Made by a program: the position numbers and the translations under genes. A stretch of DNA of 37,916 nt from Ruminococcus sp. GTDB lineage: Bacteria > Bacillota > Clostridia > Oscillospirales > Acutalibacteraceae. Shown here piece by piece: positions 23,803 to 31,649 of the stretch. The notes beneath the pieces are model-generated. The model did not search any database. It was not told the DNA's origin and was given only the letters and a program-made list of their open reading frames with translations. The stretch lies in NCBI GenBank assembly GCA_017403985.1, contig JAFRDE010000007.1, positions 1 to 37,916 of the forward strand, given 5' to 3'. Each line of letters starts with the position of its first letter. Position 1 is the first letter of the stretch.

Positions 23803-24063
23803 ATGAGATTAAAAGAAGAATTCATTGTACATAACGTAGGAGATGAGACCCTTTTGGTGCCGACCGCCGGCGCTGCGTTCCACGGCTTGGTACAGGGCAA
23901 CAAGACGGTAGACGTTATCCTGAACTGTCTGTTGAACGATACGACGGAGGAAGAGATACTTTCTGTGATGAAAGAACGCTTTGACGGCGACGAAGAAGAT
24001 ATGCGCGCCGATATCGCCGACGTGATTGCTCAGCTTCGCGCGATCGGAGCGATCGATGGCTAA
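23803..24063 (+). CDS. PqqD-like peptide-binding protein
   Basis: 86 aa. The winged-helix PqqD pattern is visible: an N-terminal strand region (FIVHNVGDETLLVP), GAAFHGLVQGNKT, an acidic EEEILSVMKERF helix and a C-terminal DVIAQLRAIGAI helix. PqqD proteins hold the leader of a ribosomal peptide for a modifying enzyme. No radical SAM or precursor gene lies beside it. It overlaps the next, peptidase-like gene by eight bases. It has its own promoter. Confidence 0.75.
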   Translation: MRLKEEFIVHNVGDETLLVPTAGAAFHGLVQGNKTVDVILNCLLNDTTEEEILSVMKERFDGDEEDMRADIADVIAQLRAIGAIDG

Positions 24064-24484
24064 GTCGACCTTTGAACAGGTGATCGCCGAGGAAGGCGTT
24101 TTGGTGTATTCCAACGTCGGTGACAGTATGTATCCGCTGATCAAGCCGCGCGACCTGCTGGTGATCAAAAAGCCCGAGCTTCCGATGAAGCGTCTGGATA
24201 TCCCGCTGTACAAGCGCGATAACGGTCAGTATGTGCTGCACCGCATCGTCGGAGTACGCGGGGACGAATACCTGATCTGCGGCGACAACCGTGTCGATGT
24301 CGAGCGCGGCATCACCGACAGGCATATCATCGGCATGCTGACCGATATCATCCGCGACGGAGAGAGTATCTCGGTTTACAGCTTCAAAAAGCGCGTGTAC
24401 GCGCATCTGTGGAGCGATTTCAGACCGATCAAGCGCGTGATTTTCCGCATCAGGAGAGAATTCAAAAAGCGCAGGCAGAATTGA
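24056..24484 (+). CDS. S24/S26 signal peptidase-like protein
   Basis: 142 aa. SNVGDSMYPLIKPRD (Ser at the S26 catalytic site) and LHRIVGVRGDEYLICGDN form the conserved core, but no N-terminal membrane anchor is present, unlike housekeeping signal peptidase I. A Lys at the usual general-base position is not obvious; LHRIV has Arg there. It is translationally coupled to the PqqD-like gene, a pairing seen in some peptide-maturation loci. The start at 24056 has GGAG seven bases upstream; an ATG ten codons earlier is less likely. Confidence 0.7.
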   Translation: MAKSTFEQVIAEEGVLVYSNVGDSMYPLIKPRDLLVIKKPELPMKRLDIPLYKRDNGQYVLHRIVGVRGDEYLICGDNRVDVERGITDRHIIGMLTDIIRDGESISVYSFKKRVYAHLWSDFRPIKRVIFRIRREFKKRRQN

Positions 24485-24572
24485 CCGGAGTTTTTTTATC
24501 TTGCCTGCAGCCGTTTCGCCTGCTGATGTGTGTATATATCAGAGAATAGAAATTGAGAAAGAGAGAAAGCTA

Positions 24573-26159
24573 ATGATAAAGAAAGTTGTTTCCCTGATCC
24601 TGTGCCTGACGATGATATCCGCTGCGGTGGTGAGCCTCACTGTTCAGGCGGAAGAGATCATTGAACCCGGTCCTGCACAGGAAGCATTTTTTGCCGGTGA
24701 TCCCGGCAAATCGGATGCAGATCTCGCGTCTACCGGCGTAACGCTTGAAGATCCGCTGATCGCGCCGCGTGTAGTTGTTACGACCGAAAACGGCAACGGC
24801 ACGACCCTGCAAAAGGAAGACGGCTATGTGAACGCGAATATCACGATCACCGATACCGACGGCTCTACGCTCACCGACGCCTGTTCCTTTAAGGTGCGCG
24901 GCAATACCACCGCGATGTCCTTTGTGCTGAAAAAGGCATATACCTTTAAATTCGCCAAGAAAAAGGACGTCCTCGGATTGGGCAAGGGCAAGAAGTGGGC
25001 GCTGCTCGCGAACGCCTTCGATCCGACGATGCTGCGTAATACCATGGCTTTCGAACTGGCGAATGAGCTTGGCTTGTCCTACACTTCCAACCACCGCTTT
25101 GTCGAGGTGTTTGTAGACGGTTCCTACCGCGGATGTTATGAGCTGACGGAGCCGGTGCAGGAGGGCAAAGAGCGCGTCGATATCGATATCGAGAGCAACG
25201 ACGGTATGAAGGACTTTCTGATCGAATATGAGGCGCAGAGAGTGGAAGAGGATACGACCTACTTCACCGTGAACGGTCTGCGATTCATCGCGAGCGAGCC
25301 CGAAGAGCCGAACGAGGACCAGCTGGCATATATCACCGATACCATGACCGATATCACCAATACGCTGAAAAGCGGCAGCAGGGAAGAGATCGAAGCTGTG
25401 ATCAATGTGCCGTCGTTCGCGTCTTATTATCTATTGAACGAGTATTTCAAAACCATGGACTTCGATATGAGCTCCGTGTTCTTCTATTACAAGGACGGCA
25501 AGCTCTATGCGGGTCCCGCGTGGGACTATGATATGTCCACCGGCAACACCAACGCAAATCTCAACAATTCCCGACCCAAGAAAACCGCAGCGTCCGACGG
25601 TATCATGCAGAGTGATAAAAACCTTTATAAATTCCTCTGTAATAAGAGCTGGTTCATGGATGAGGTCAAAGCGGTATATGAGGATCATTACGATTATATC
25701 CGCGGCATCTTTACCGACGGCGGTCAGTTGGATATATGGAGCGCACAGTACAGCGAATTATTCCAGCGCAACGCGACCGTCTGGCCGGCGTCGAAATGGT
25801 GGTATAATTACCAGAAAAAGCCGCTCCCGACCTATCAGGAGAATCTTGACTATCTCAAGAACTGGCTCAGCGAGCGCAATTCGTGGCTGTACGATTACTG
25901 GGATCTGTTCGCCTATGAGTATCTGCGCGGCGACGCCGACGGCAACGGCGTGATCGAAGTACTCGACGTGACCGCTGTTCAGCGCAGCCTGCTCGGTCTC
26001 GGCGTACCGGGCGACGACGGACATCTCGCACTGCGCGCGACGCTGACCGGCGATACGCTTTCGATCATCGATGCGACCGTCATCCAGCGATATAACGCCT
26101 TGATGGGGAACCGCTATGATCTGAATACTACGGTAAAAACAAAGCTGAAAGAAAAGTAA
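24573..26159 (+). CDS. Secreted CotH-kinase protein with dockerin
   Basis: 528 aa. A signal peptide (1-27, VQA-EE cleavage likely) is followed by a CotH domain (about 55-440) with CSFKVRGNTT, WALLANAFDP and the catalytic-type WDYDMSTGN (D318, D320). The C-terminus (about 458-520) is a type I dockerin: first repeat GDADGNGVIEVLDVTAVQRS complete for calcium binding, second (LTGDTLSIIDATVIQRYNAL) lacking the usual spaced Asp/Asn ligands. CotH proteins phosphorylate secreted proteins; the dockerin would attach it to a cohesin scaffold. No cellulosomal enzyme gene is near. The start is chosen for the signal peptide. Confidence 0.9.
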   Translation: MIKKVVSLILCLTMISAAVVSLTVQAEEIIEPGPAQEAFFAGDPGKSDADLASTGVTLEDPLIAPRVVVTTENGNGTTLQKEDGYVNANITITDTDGSTLTDACSFKVRGNTTAMSFVLKKAYTFKFAKKKDVLGLGKGKKWALLANAFDPTMLRNTMAFELANELGLSYTSNHRFVEVFVDGSYRGCYELTEPVQEGKERVDIDIESNDGMKDFLIEYEAQRVEEDTTYFTVNGLRFIASEPEEPNEDQLAYITDTMTDITNTLKSGSREEIEAVINVPSFASYYLLNEYFKTMDFDMSSVFFYYKDGKLYAGPAWDYDMSTGNTNANLNNSRPKKTAASDGIMQSDKNLYKFLCNKSWFMDEVKAVYEDHYDYIRGIFTDGGQLDIWSAQYSELFQRNATVWPASKWWYNYQKKPLPTYQENLDYLKNWLSERNSWLYDYWDLFAYEYLRGDADGNGVIEVLDVTAVQRSLLGLGVPGDDGHLALRATLTGDTLSIIDATVIQRYNALMGNRYDLNTTVKTKLKEK

Positions 26160-26163
26160 AAAC

Positions 26164-26190
26164 AACCCCGCCGAGTACGGCGGGGTTTCC
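26164..26190 (+). terminator. Terminator after CotH gene
   Basis: AACCCCGCCG (26164-26173) pairs with CGGCGGGGTT (26178-26187) around AGTA. The T run is short (TTTCCTT). Confidence 0.75.
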
Positions 26191-26191
26191 T

Positions 26192-26508
26192 TGTGTTGAA
26201 ATATAAATAATCAATTAGGAGCAGAGCGTTTTCGAGGCTCCCTTTGGAAAAGGGAGCTGTCTTCGAACGGAGACTGAGGAATTGTATTAAGTTGTTTGAG
26301 CGAAGCGAGTATCATCATTATTCTACATCGTATAGGGAGAGTGTATTCGAACACCAATCGGTTTTTGTCGACATATTTGTGCCTGCTCATCGTCAAAATC
26401 CTCGTGAATAGTGTTATGATAGTGTATCTCCCTTCGGTCGGTCAATTGATACAATTCATCCGAACTTGCTTTACGCGAGCCCACCTTCCTTTCCCAAAGG
26501 AAGGCTTT
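26192..26508. other. Gene-free stretch with two repeat families
   Basis: 317 bases between convergent genes. Holds copy B of the two-hairpin repeat and, on the minus strand from 26510 leftwards, a second repeat type with stem CCTTCCTTT/AAAGGAAGG (26484-26504) followed by GGTGGGCTCGCG. A plus-strand T run after this stem (26506-26510) could also stop transcription. No gene is supported. Confidence 0.6.
26235..26309 (+). repeat. Dispersed two-hairpin repeat, copy B
   Basis: Same layout as at 21805; the second stem is GTCTTC-GAAC-GGAGAC, and the TTGAGCGAAGCGAG end is kept. Confidence 0.8.
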
Positions 26509-26510
26509 TT
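26484..26510. terminator. Hairpin downstream of pncB
   Basis: A 9-bp stem (26484-26492 with 26496-26504), then CTTTTT on the plus strand. It abuts the pncB stop codon and belongs to a dispersed repeat type; the T run favours plus-strand termination. Confidence 0.45.
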
Positions 26511-27705
26511 AGAGTGTTTCTCTTTTCAGGCGGAAGGCGACGGAGCGCTTGAGGTATTTCAGGTATTCCGCATCGTGGCACATACTCTTTTCGGGGTTAT
26601 CGCTGAGCTTTGCGACAGGCTTATCGTTGACGTACTGGAGCTTGATGACGATGTTCAGCGGATCGACGCAGGTATCGTTGGCACAGTACGTGCCGATGCC
26701 GAAGGCGACCTTCGCTCTGTCCTTGAAATAGTCAAAGAGCTTCTGCGCGCGGTCGAAGTCAAGGCTGTCTGAGAACAGCAGCTGCTTGGTGCGCGGGTCT
26801 ACGCCGTAGCTTTCATAGTGGCGTATGATCTTTTCGCCCCATTCATACGGATCGCCGGAATCATGGCGCACGCCGTTGTAGTTGTTGACGTTGGAGCGGT
26901 TGAAGTCGAGCAGGAAGAGGTCGGTGGTGATGGTGTCCGTCAGAGCGGTACCGTTGTCGCCGTCATACTCGTCGTACCAGTCGCGCATCGCGTAGTGGTT
27001 GGTGTAGGCGAGGGGATAGCGGTCGATGCCCTGATACATCTGCACGAACTCGTGCGCGTAGGTACCGATGGGGGTGAGGTTGTATTTCATCGCGAGATAG
27101 ACGTTCGAGGTGCCGATGCATTTGTCTGTCTCGGTGGACAGGCGGCGCACCACGACGTCCTGCCATTCGCGGGAGAGTCTGCGGCGGCAGCCAAACTCTG
27201 CGAACTTGAAGGTGTAGGTGCCGTCATTCAGCGCTTCGATCTTCGCGCTGAGCTTTTCATGAGCGGATTTCAGCAGCATGTCATAGTCGTAGGACATGCG
27301 GAAGTAGACCTCGTTGACGATCTCGAGCAGATGGATCTCGAACTGCATCGCCGAGAAGAGCGGACCGTCGACAATGATGGACAGCTCGCCGTCCTCACTC
27401 AGCGAGGTGGTGACGTATTCACGGATCGGTCTCCACAGCCGCAGGAACTCGACATAGTCGTTTTTGATGAAGCGGATGGAACGCAGATAATCGAGCTCGT
27501 CCTTGCGGAAGCGCAGGGTGCAGAGATGATCGATCTGTGAGTTGATCTCATCGAGCATCTCGGGGGTGAATTTCACGCCCTCGTTGCGGCATTTGAAGTA
27601 GTATTTACCGCACAGGTCGGTATGTTTATGGAAGATGACCTGGTCCATGTTGAATTTATACAGGTCGGTATCCAGCAGGGATATGATGATCGGATCGAGT
27701 TTCAT
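26509..27705 (-). CDS. pncB: Nicotinate phosphoribosyltransferase
   Basis: 398 aa, the usual length. It has LLDTDLYKFNMDQVIFHKH (N-terminal family signature), IGTYAHEFVQ, FNRSNVNNYNGVRHDSGDPYEWGEK and LLFSDSLDF (phosphate and PRPP binding). It makes nicotinate mononucleotide from nicotinate and PRPP in the NAD salvage pathway, in the cytoplasm. The start at 27705 follows AAAGGAA by eight bases; the frame is open 22 codons further but has no ribosome site. It stands alone on the minus strand. Confidence 0.93.
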   Translation of the reverse strand: MKLDPIIISLLDTDLYKFNMDQVIFHKHTDLCGKYYFKCRNEGVKFTPEMLDEINSQIDHLCTLRFRKDELDYLRSIRFIKNDYVEFLRLWRPIREYVTTSLSEDGELSIIVDGPLFSAMQFEIHLLEIVNEVYFRMSYDYDMLLKSAHEKLSAKIEALNDGTYTFKFAEFGCRRRLSREWQDVVVRRLSTETDKCIGTSNVYLAMKYNLTPIGTYAHEFVQMYQGIDRYPLAYTNHYAMRDWYDEYDGDNGTALTDTITTDLFLLDFNRSNVNNYNGVRHDSGDPYEWGEKIIRHYESYGVDPRTKQLLFSDSLDFDRAQKLFDYFKDRAKVAFGIGTYCANDTCVDPLNIVIKLQYVNDKPVAKLSDNPEKSMCHDAEYLKYLKRSVAFRLKRETL

Positions 27706-27804
27706 GTTTTCGGTTCCTTTCAAAGGGTTTTTAGTCCAGTTCATTCTAATACTTTCCGTCGGATAAGTCAAGTATGGATATGATTAATTATTCTGATATA
27801 GAAA

Positions 27805-27831
27805 AAAGCGGCTGAAGATAACAGCCGCTTT
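27805..27831 (-). terminator. Terminator of MscS gene
   Basis: A 10-bp stem (27805-27814 with 27822-27831), followed on the minus strand by TTT beyond the stem, just after the MscS stop codon. Confidence 0.75.
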
Positions 27832-27835
27832 GACA

Positions 27836-28654
27836 TTACTGCGCGATATGGACGTCGAGCTGGTTGAAGGGGATGGCGATGCCGTTTTCGTCGAGCGCGT
27901 TTTTGATGCCCTCCATCAGCGCGTAGTAGACCGGCCAATAGTTTTGATACTCGCAGAAGCACCGCACGGAGAACTCGAGCGCGCTGTCGCCGAAATTCTC
28001 CAGCCTGACCTTGTGCGGGTATTCTTCACCGCTCAGCACAAGGTCGGTGCTGTCGATGACCTTCATAAGGATCCCCTGCACCTCTTTGATGTTCGCGTCG
28101 TAGGGGATGGGAACGATGATGGTGACGCGGATCTGCGGGTGAGCGGTGTAGTTGTTGACCTCGCTGTTGGAGATGACGGAATTCGGGATAATGACGTTGG
28201 TGCCGTCATAGGTGAGGATGTTGGTGTGCATGATGTCGATCTTCTGCACGAAGCCCTTGTACTTGGAGAATTCGATGAAATCGCCGGTGACAAAAGGCTT
28301 GGAGAACAGGATGACGATACCGCTGGCTACGTCGTTGAGTCGGTCCTTCAGGGCGAGGGCGACAGCCGCCGCGGCAGCCGAGAAGAACGCGACGATACCG
28401 GTAATGGAAACTTGCAGCGCGGATAAAGCCGCCAGCAGCGTGAACGCGTAGATGAGCAGCCTGACGGATCGGCACACAAAGGCGATCAGCGAAGCGTCGA
28501 CCTCTTTTTTCGTCATCGCCTTGCGGGTGATGCGTACGGTCAAAAAAGCGATCAGGATACCGACGACGGCGATGATCAGCGCTCCCGCCAGATCAGGCAG
28601 ATGAGAAGTGACGGCGGTATAGAAACCGTCCCAGAAATCTTTGATTTTTTCCAT
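27836..28654 (-). CDS. MscS-type mechanosensitive channel
   Basis: 272 aa, near the size of E. coli MscS. Three N-terminal membrane helices are followed by the pore helix (about 95-120; Ala/Gly-rich FFSAAAAAVALALKDRLNDVASG), the beta domain (FVTGDFIEF, NVIIPNS) and the C-terminal cage. It opens under membrane tension to release solutes in osmotic downshock. GGAG lies eight bases before the ATG. Single-gene unit with its own terminator. Confidence 0.9.
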   Translation of the reverse strand: MEKIKDFWDGFYTAVTSHLPDLAGALIIAVVGILIAFLTVRITRKAMTKKEVDASLIAFVCRSVRLLIYAFTLLAALSALQVSITGIVAFFSAAAAAVALALKDRLNDVASGIVILFSKPFVTGDFIEFSKYKGFVQKIDIMHTNILTYDGTNVIIPNSVISNSEVNNYTAHPQIRVTIIVPIPYDANIKEVQGILMKVIDSTDLVLSGEEYPHKVRLENFGDSALEFSVRCFCEYQNYWPVYYALMEGIKNALDENGIAIPFNQLDVHIAQ

Positions 28655-28803
28655 ATTATCAGCTCCGAATAATAATGATTATTTTGCTGATAATATTCTA
28701 TCGGAAATGATTGACAAATGCAAGGCTTAGGATGTAAACTTTTATATAAAAAAGTAGGGGAGGGGCTTGCTCCTCCCGAACGATTTGGTTGGGAGGAAGA
28801 ATG

Positions 28804-29562
28804 ATGAAAGCGTTGATCACGGGCGCGTCGTCGGGTATCGGGCGCGACATGGCGCGGTATCTGGCGCAGAAGGGCTTTGATCTGATACTGGTCGCGCGGA
28901 GAGAGGACAGGATCAAGGAACTGCAAAAGGAGCTCAGCGGCGTTAGTGTACGCTGTATCACGACCGACGTCGGCAGGGTAGAGGATTGCCTCGCACTGTA
29001 TGAGACAGTGAAAGACGATCAGATCGACATGCTGATCAATAACGCCGGCTTCGGTCTGGCGGGCGAGTTTGTCAGGACCGATATGGATACCGAGCTGAAC
29101 ATGATCGACGTCAACGTTCGCGCGGTGCATATCCTGACCAAGCTGTTCCTGCGGGATTTTGTCGCACGAGATCACGGAATAATCCTGAATGTCGCTTCTT
29201 CGGCAGGCTTTATGCCCGGACCGCTGCTCTCGACCTATTACGCGACGAAGAACTATGTGCTGAGATTGTCCGAAGCGATATATGAAGAGCTGCGCCGCAA
29301 GGGGAGTAAGGTAAAAATATCCGTTCTCTGTCCCGGACCGGTGAATACCGAGTTCAATCAGGTGGCAAAGGTGAAATTCGCCGTGGATGGTATTTCGTCC
29401 GAATTCTGCGCTCATACCGCGATCGACGGCGCGCTGAAAGGCAAACTGATCATCATTCCCGGCGGGATGATGAAGGCGGGATTATTCTTCCGCAGATTTG
29501 TTCCGGAAAAGACGCTGCTGAAGCTGGCGTACGGCTTCCAGAGAAGGAAGAACGAGAAATGA
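28804..29562 (+). CDS. Short-chain dehydrogenase/reductase
   Basis: 252 aa. The Rossmann motif TGASSGIG (about 6-13), NNAG (83-86 region), the catalytic Ser in NVASSAG and YxxxK as YYATKNY are all present, so it should be an active NAD(P)-dependent oxidoreductase of the DltE/YqjQ-like short type. The substrate is unknown. GGAGG is seven bases before this ATG; another ATG one codon earlier is also possible. Transcribed away from the MscS gene. Confidence 0.85.
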   Translation: MKALITGASSGIGRDMARYLAQKGFDLILVARREDRIKELQKELSGVSVRCITTDVGRVEDCLALYETVKDDQIDMLINNAGFGLAGEFVRTDMDTELNMIDVNVRAVHILTKLFLRDFVARDHGIILNVASSAGFMPGPLLSTYYATKNYVLRLSEAIYEELRRKGSKVKISVLCPGPVNTEFNQVAKVKFAVDGISSEFCAHTAIDGALKGKLIIIPGGMMKAGLFFRRFVPEKTLLKLAYGFQRRKNEK

Positions 29563-29586
29563 GTTAGGAGTTAGGAAATAGGAATT

Positions 29587-29760
29587 AGGAATTAGGAATT
29601 TCGAGAAACGCTGACGCGTTTTGATTGATATACAGTCTGATAACAGTAACGCTCATGACTCTTTGAGAAAGCCATGAGCGTTATTTCTGTAAGAATAGTT
29701 TTCAGTCGGATGCTATATCAATCGGGTGCGGGCAGCGCCCGCCATTCATTCCTAATTCCT
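29587..29760. repeat. MITE-like element bounded by inverted repeats
   Basis: AGGAATTAGGAAT (29587-29599) is exactly inverted at 29748-29760. Inside lies a hairpin TAACGCTCATG/CATGAGCGTTA (29647-29683) and a GC palindrome GCGGGC-AGC-GCCCGC (29728-29742). No gene is present. The hairpin could also end transcription of the dehydrogenase gene. Confidence 0.5.
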
Positions 29761-29767
29761 CATTTAA

Positions 29768-30781
29768 TCAATAGACCGTCATCAAGGGATTCAGCGTGGA
29801 GCGCTGGGTCTCGGCTTCCTCAATAAACTTGGTAGCCTTGAAGCAACCGGATACGACACAGTCGGCTGGATTCTTGGCGACGTGTACGGTGATGCCGGTT
29901 TCTGTTTCGATCAGATCTTTCATACCTTTCAGATTCGCCAAGCCTCCGGTGAGGGTGACGCCGTCCATCTGGATGTCGCCGAGCAGCTCGGGCGGCGTGT
30001 CTTCAAGTACATCGATGATTGCGTTGAGGATGGTGGTCGTGATATCGGAGATCGCCTCGGCGATCTCGACGGAGGTGACCATCTGGGCGCGGGGAAGACC
30101 GCGCAGGGAATCTCTGCCTTTGAGTCGGAAGGTCAGGCTTTCATCCGGATCATTAACGCAGGCGACAGCCTCTTTGCAGGAGGTCGCCATCGCCTTGCCA
30201 ATGATCAGACCGTGTTTGCGGCGGACGTATTTGATGATCTCCTCATCCATGGCGTTGCCGGCGGTTTTGATGGTTTTGCTGACGGACATACCGCCCAGCG
30301 ACATGACCGCGATATCGACCGTACCGGCGCCCATGTCGATGATCATCGTGCCGTGCGGCGACATGATATCCCTGCCGCTTCCGAATGCGGCGGCTTTCGC
30401 GGCTTCGATCAGCAGAACGCGTCTGACGCCGAAGCTCGATATCGCGCCGACGATGGCGCGCTTTTCCACCTCGGTGATCTCACCGGGGATACAGGCAACG
30501 ACGCGGGGCATCACGACGCGGCTGGTGCATACCTCCGCCATATAGATGTTGACCATTTCCTCGACCAGACCGGATTCGGCGATCACGCCGCCCTCGAGGG
30601 GGAAGATGACGTTGATCTTTGCCGAAGTCTTGCCGAGCATCGCGTAAGCCTCGTCGCCGACGGCGAGGATCTCGTTGTTGTCTTTATTGTAGGCGATGAC
30701 CGAGGGCTGGTCGATCGCGTTTTCACTGTCGTTGACTCTTAATCTGGCGTTGGCGGTGCCTAAATCCAAAGCGATATCCAT
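29768..30781 (-). CDS. mreB: MreB-type actin-like protein
   Basis: 337 aa, normal for MreB/Mbl. Phosphate-1 motif DLGTANARL (residues 5-13), phosphate-2 IDMGAGTVDIAV and adenosine motif TGGLANLKGM are present, plus PRVVACIPGEITEVEKRA. It forms membrane-associated filaments that guide lateral wall growth in rod cells. The start at 30781 has AAGGAGAA six bases upstream. No mreC/mreD genes are beside it, so it may be an mbl-like paralogue. A dispersed hairpin repeat sits in the leader. Confidence 0.88.
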   Translation of the reverse strand: MDIALDLGTANARLRVNDSENAIDQPSVIAYNKDNNEILAVGDEAYAMLGKTSAKINVIFPLEGGVIAESGLVEEMVNIYMAEVCTSRVVMPRVVACIPGEITEVEKRAIVGAISSFGVRRVLLIEAAKAAAFGSGRDIMSPHGTMIIDMGAGTVDIAVMSLGGMSVSKTIKTAGNAMDEEIIKYVRRKHGLIIGKAMATSCKEAVACVNDPDESLTFRLKGRDSLRGLPRAQMVTSVEIAEAISDITTTILNAIIDVLEDTPPELLGDIQMDGVTLTGGLANLKGMKDLIETETGITVHVAKNPADCVVSGCFKATKFIEEAETQRSTLNPLMTVY

Positions 30782-30815
30782 AGCGTTCTCCTTGTTGAAT
30801 TGGTTTCTGTCATTC

Positions 30816-30889
30816 AGGCTCCCTTTGGTAAAGGGAGCTGTCACCGAATGGTGACTGAGGAATTGTATGATTGATCGAGTGTTAACGAG
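30816..30889 (+). repeat. Dispersed two-hairpin repeat, copy C
   Basis: Same layout as at 21805; the second stem is GTCACC-GAAT-GGTGAC. The end is diverged (GATCGAGTGTTAACGAG). It lies in the leader of mreB in opposite orientation to that gene. Confidence 0.8.
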
Positions 30890-30934
30890 ATACTAATATT
30901 ATATATGACCGATCGGTTGTTTTCAAGTTACATT

Positions 30935-30970
30935 AAGGTAACGGGAATCGAACCTAATCGCCGTTACCTT
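30935..30970 (-). terminator. Hairpin after comF
   Basis: AAGGTAACGG (30935-30944) is inverted at 30961-30970, just past the comF stop. The T run is poor on the minus strand, so the terminator role is uncertain. Confidence 0.4.
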
Positions 30971-30976
30971 TTCGTA

Positions 30977-31648
30977 TCAAATAACGGTTTCTTCCGGATA
31001 TTTATTCCTTGCGGAGGCGATCGTAGCGCAGCAGATGAGGCTCGGCTTGCCGCGGCTGAGTGTTTTGCCGCAGTTGCCGAGGGTATAGCCGCTGGTGACG
31101 ATATCGTCGATGATCAGGATCCGCTGTCCTTTGACGCTTTCTTTGTCGATCAGCTGAAAGGCGCCGTTGAGATTGGTCTTGCGCTCTGCGTATTTGAGTT
31201 GATGCTGTTTCTTTGTCTTTTTCACCTTGATCAGCGTCTCGCGGCAGGGTATATCCAAAAGGGATGACAGCTCTTTTGCCAACAGCTGTGATTGATTATA
31301 CTGACGCTTGTGAAAATCCTTCTTGTGCATCGGGACGTATGTGATGATATCAAATGCGCCGCTGCCGTAAGCCGCGCGGATATCGTCAGCCATCAGCACC
31401 GCGATCTGCGGTACATACTGCGTGCGGTCGTGATATTTCAGCAGTAATATCATGCGGCGCACCTTGCCGTCATATACAAAAGTGGATACGCAGCGGAAGC
31501 CTTTGGCACCGCCGGTGATCGGCACATGCTTGCGTCTGATCTCGTCATAACAGTGTTGGCAGGCGATCTCGCACGGTTCGATCAAAGCGCTGCAGTAGGG
31601 GCAGCGTTCGGGATAGAACAGGGCGGTCAGTTTACGGAAAAATTGCAT
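30977..31648 (-). CDS. comF: ComF family phosphoribosyltransferase-like protein
   Basis: 223 aa. An N-terminal zinc finger (CPYC...CQHC) is followed by a phosphoribosyltransferase fold with VPMHKKDFHKRQYNQSQLLA and the PRPP loop ILIIDDIVTSGYTL. ComF proteins support DNA uptake and recombination in competence; the exact chemistry is not known. It begins one base after the recD2 stop codon with GAGGGA before the ATG, so the two form an operon. Confidence 0.88.
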   Translation of the reverse strand: MQFFRKLTALFYPERCPYCSALIEPCEIACQHCYDEIRRKHVPITGGAKGFRCVSTFVYDGKVRRMILLLKYHDRTQYVPQIAVLMADDIRAAYGSGAFDIITYVPMHKKDFHKRQYNQSQLLAKELSSLLDIPCRETLIKVKKTKKQHQLKYAERKTNLNGAFQLIDKESVKGQRILIIDDIVTSGYTLGNCGKTLSRGKPSLICCATIASARNKYPEETVI

Positions 31649-31649
31649 A

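Noticed and set aside
26818-27540. 240-codon plus-strand open frame
   Set aside because: Antisense of pncB; Val/Asp-rich without domain features.
29882-30742. 286-codon plus-strand open frame
   Set aside because: Antisense of mreB, whose motifs are complete.
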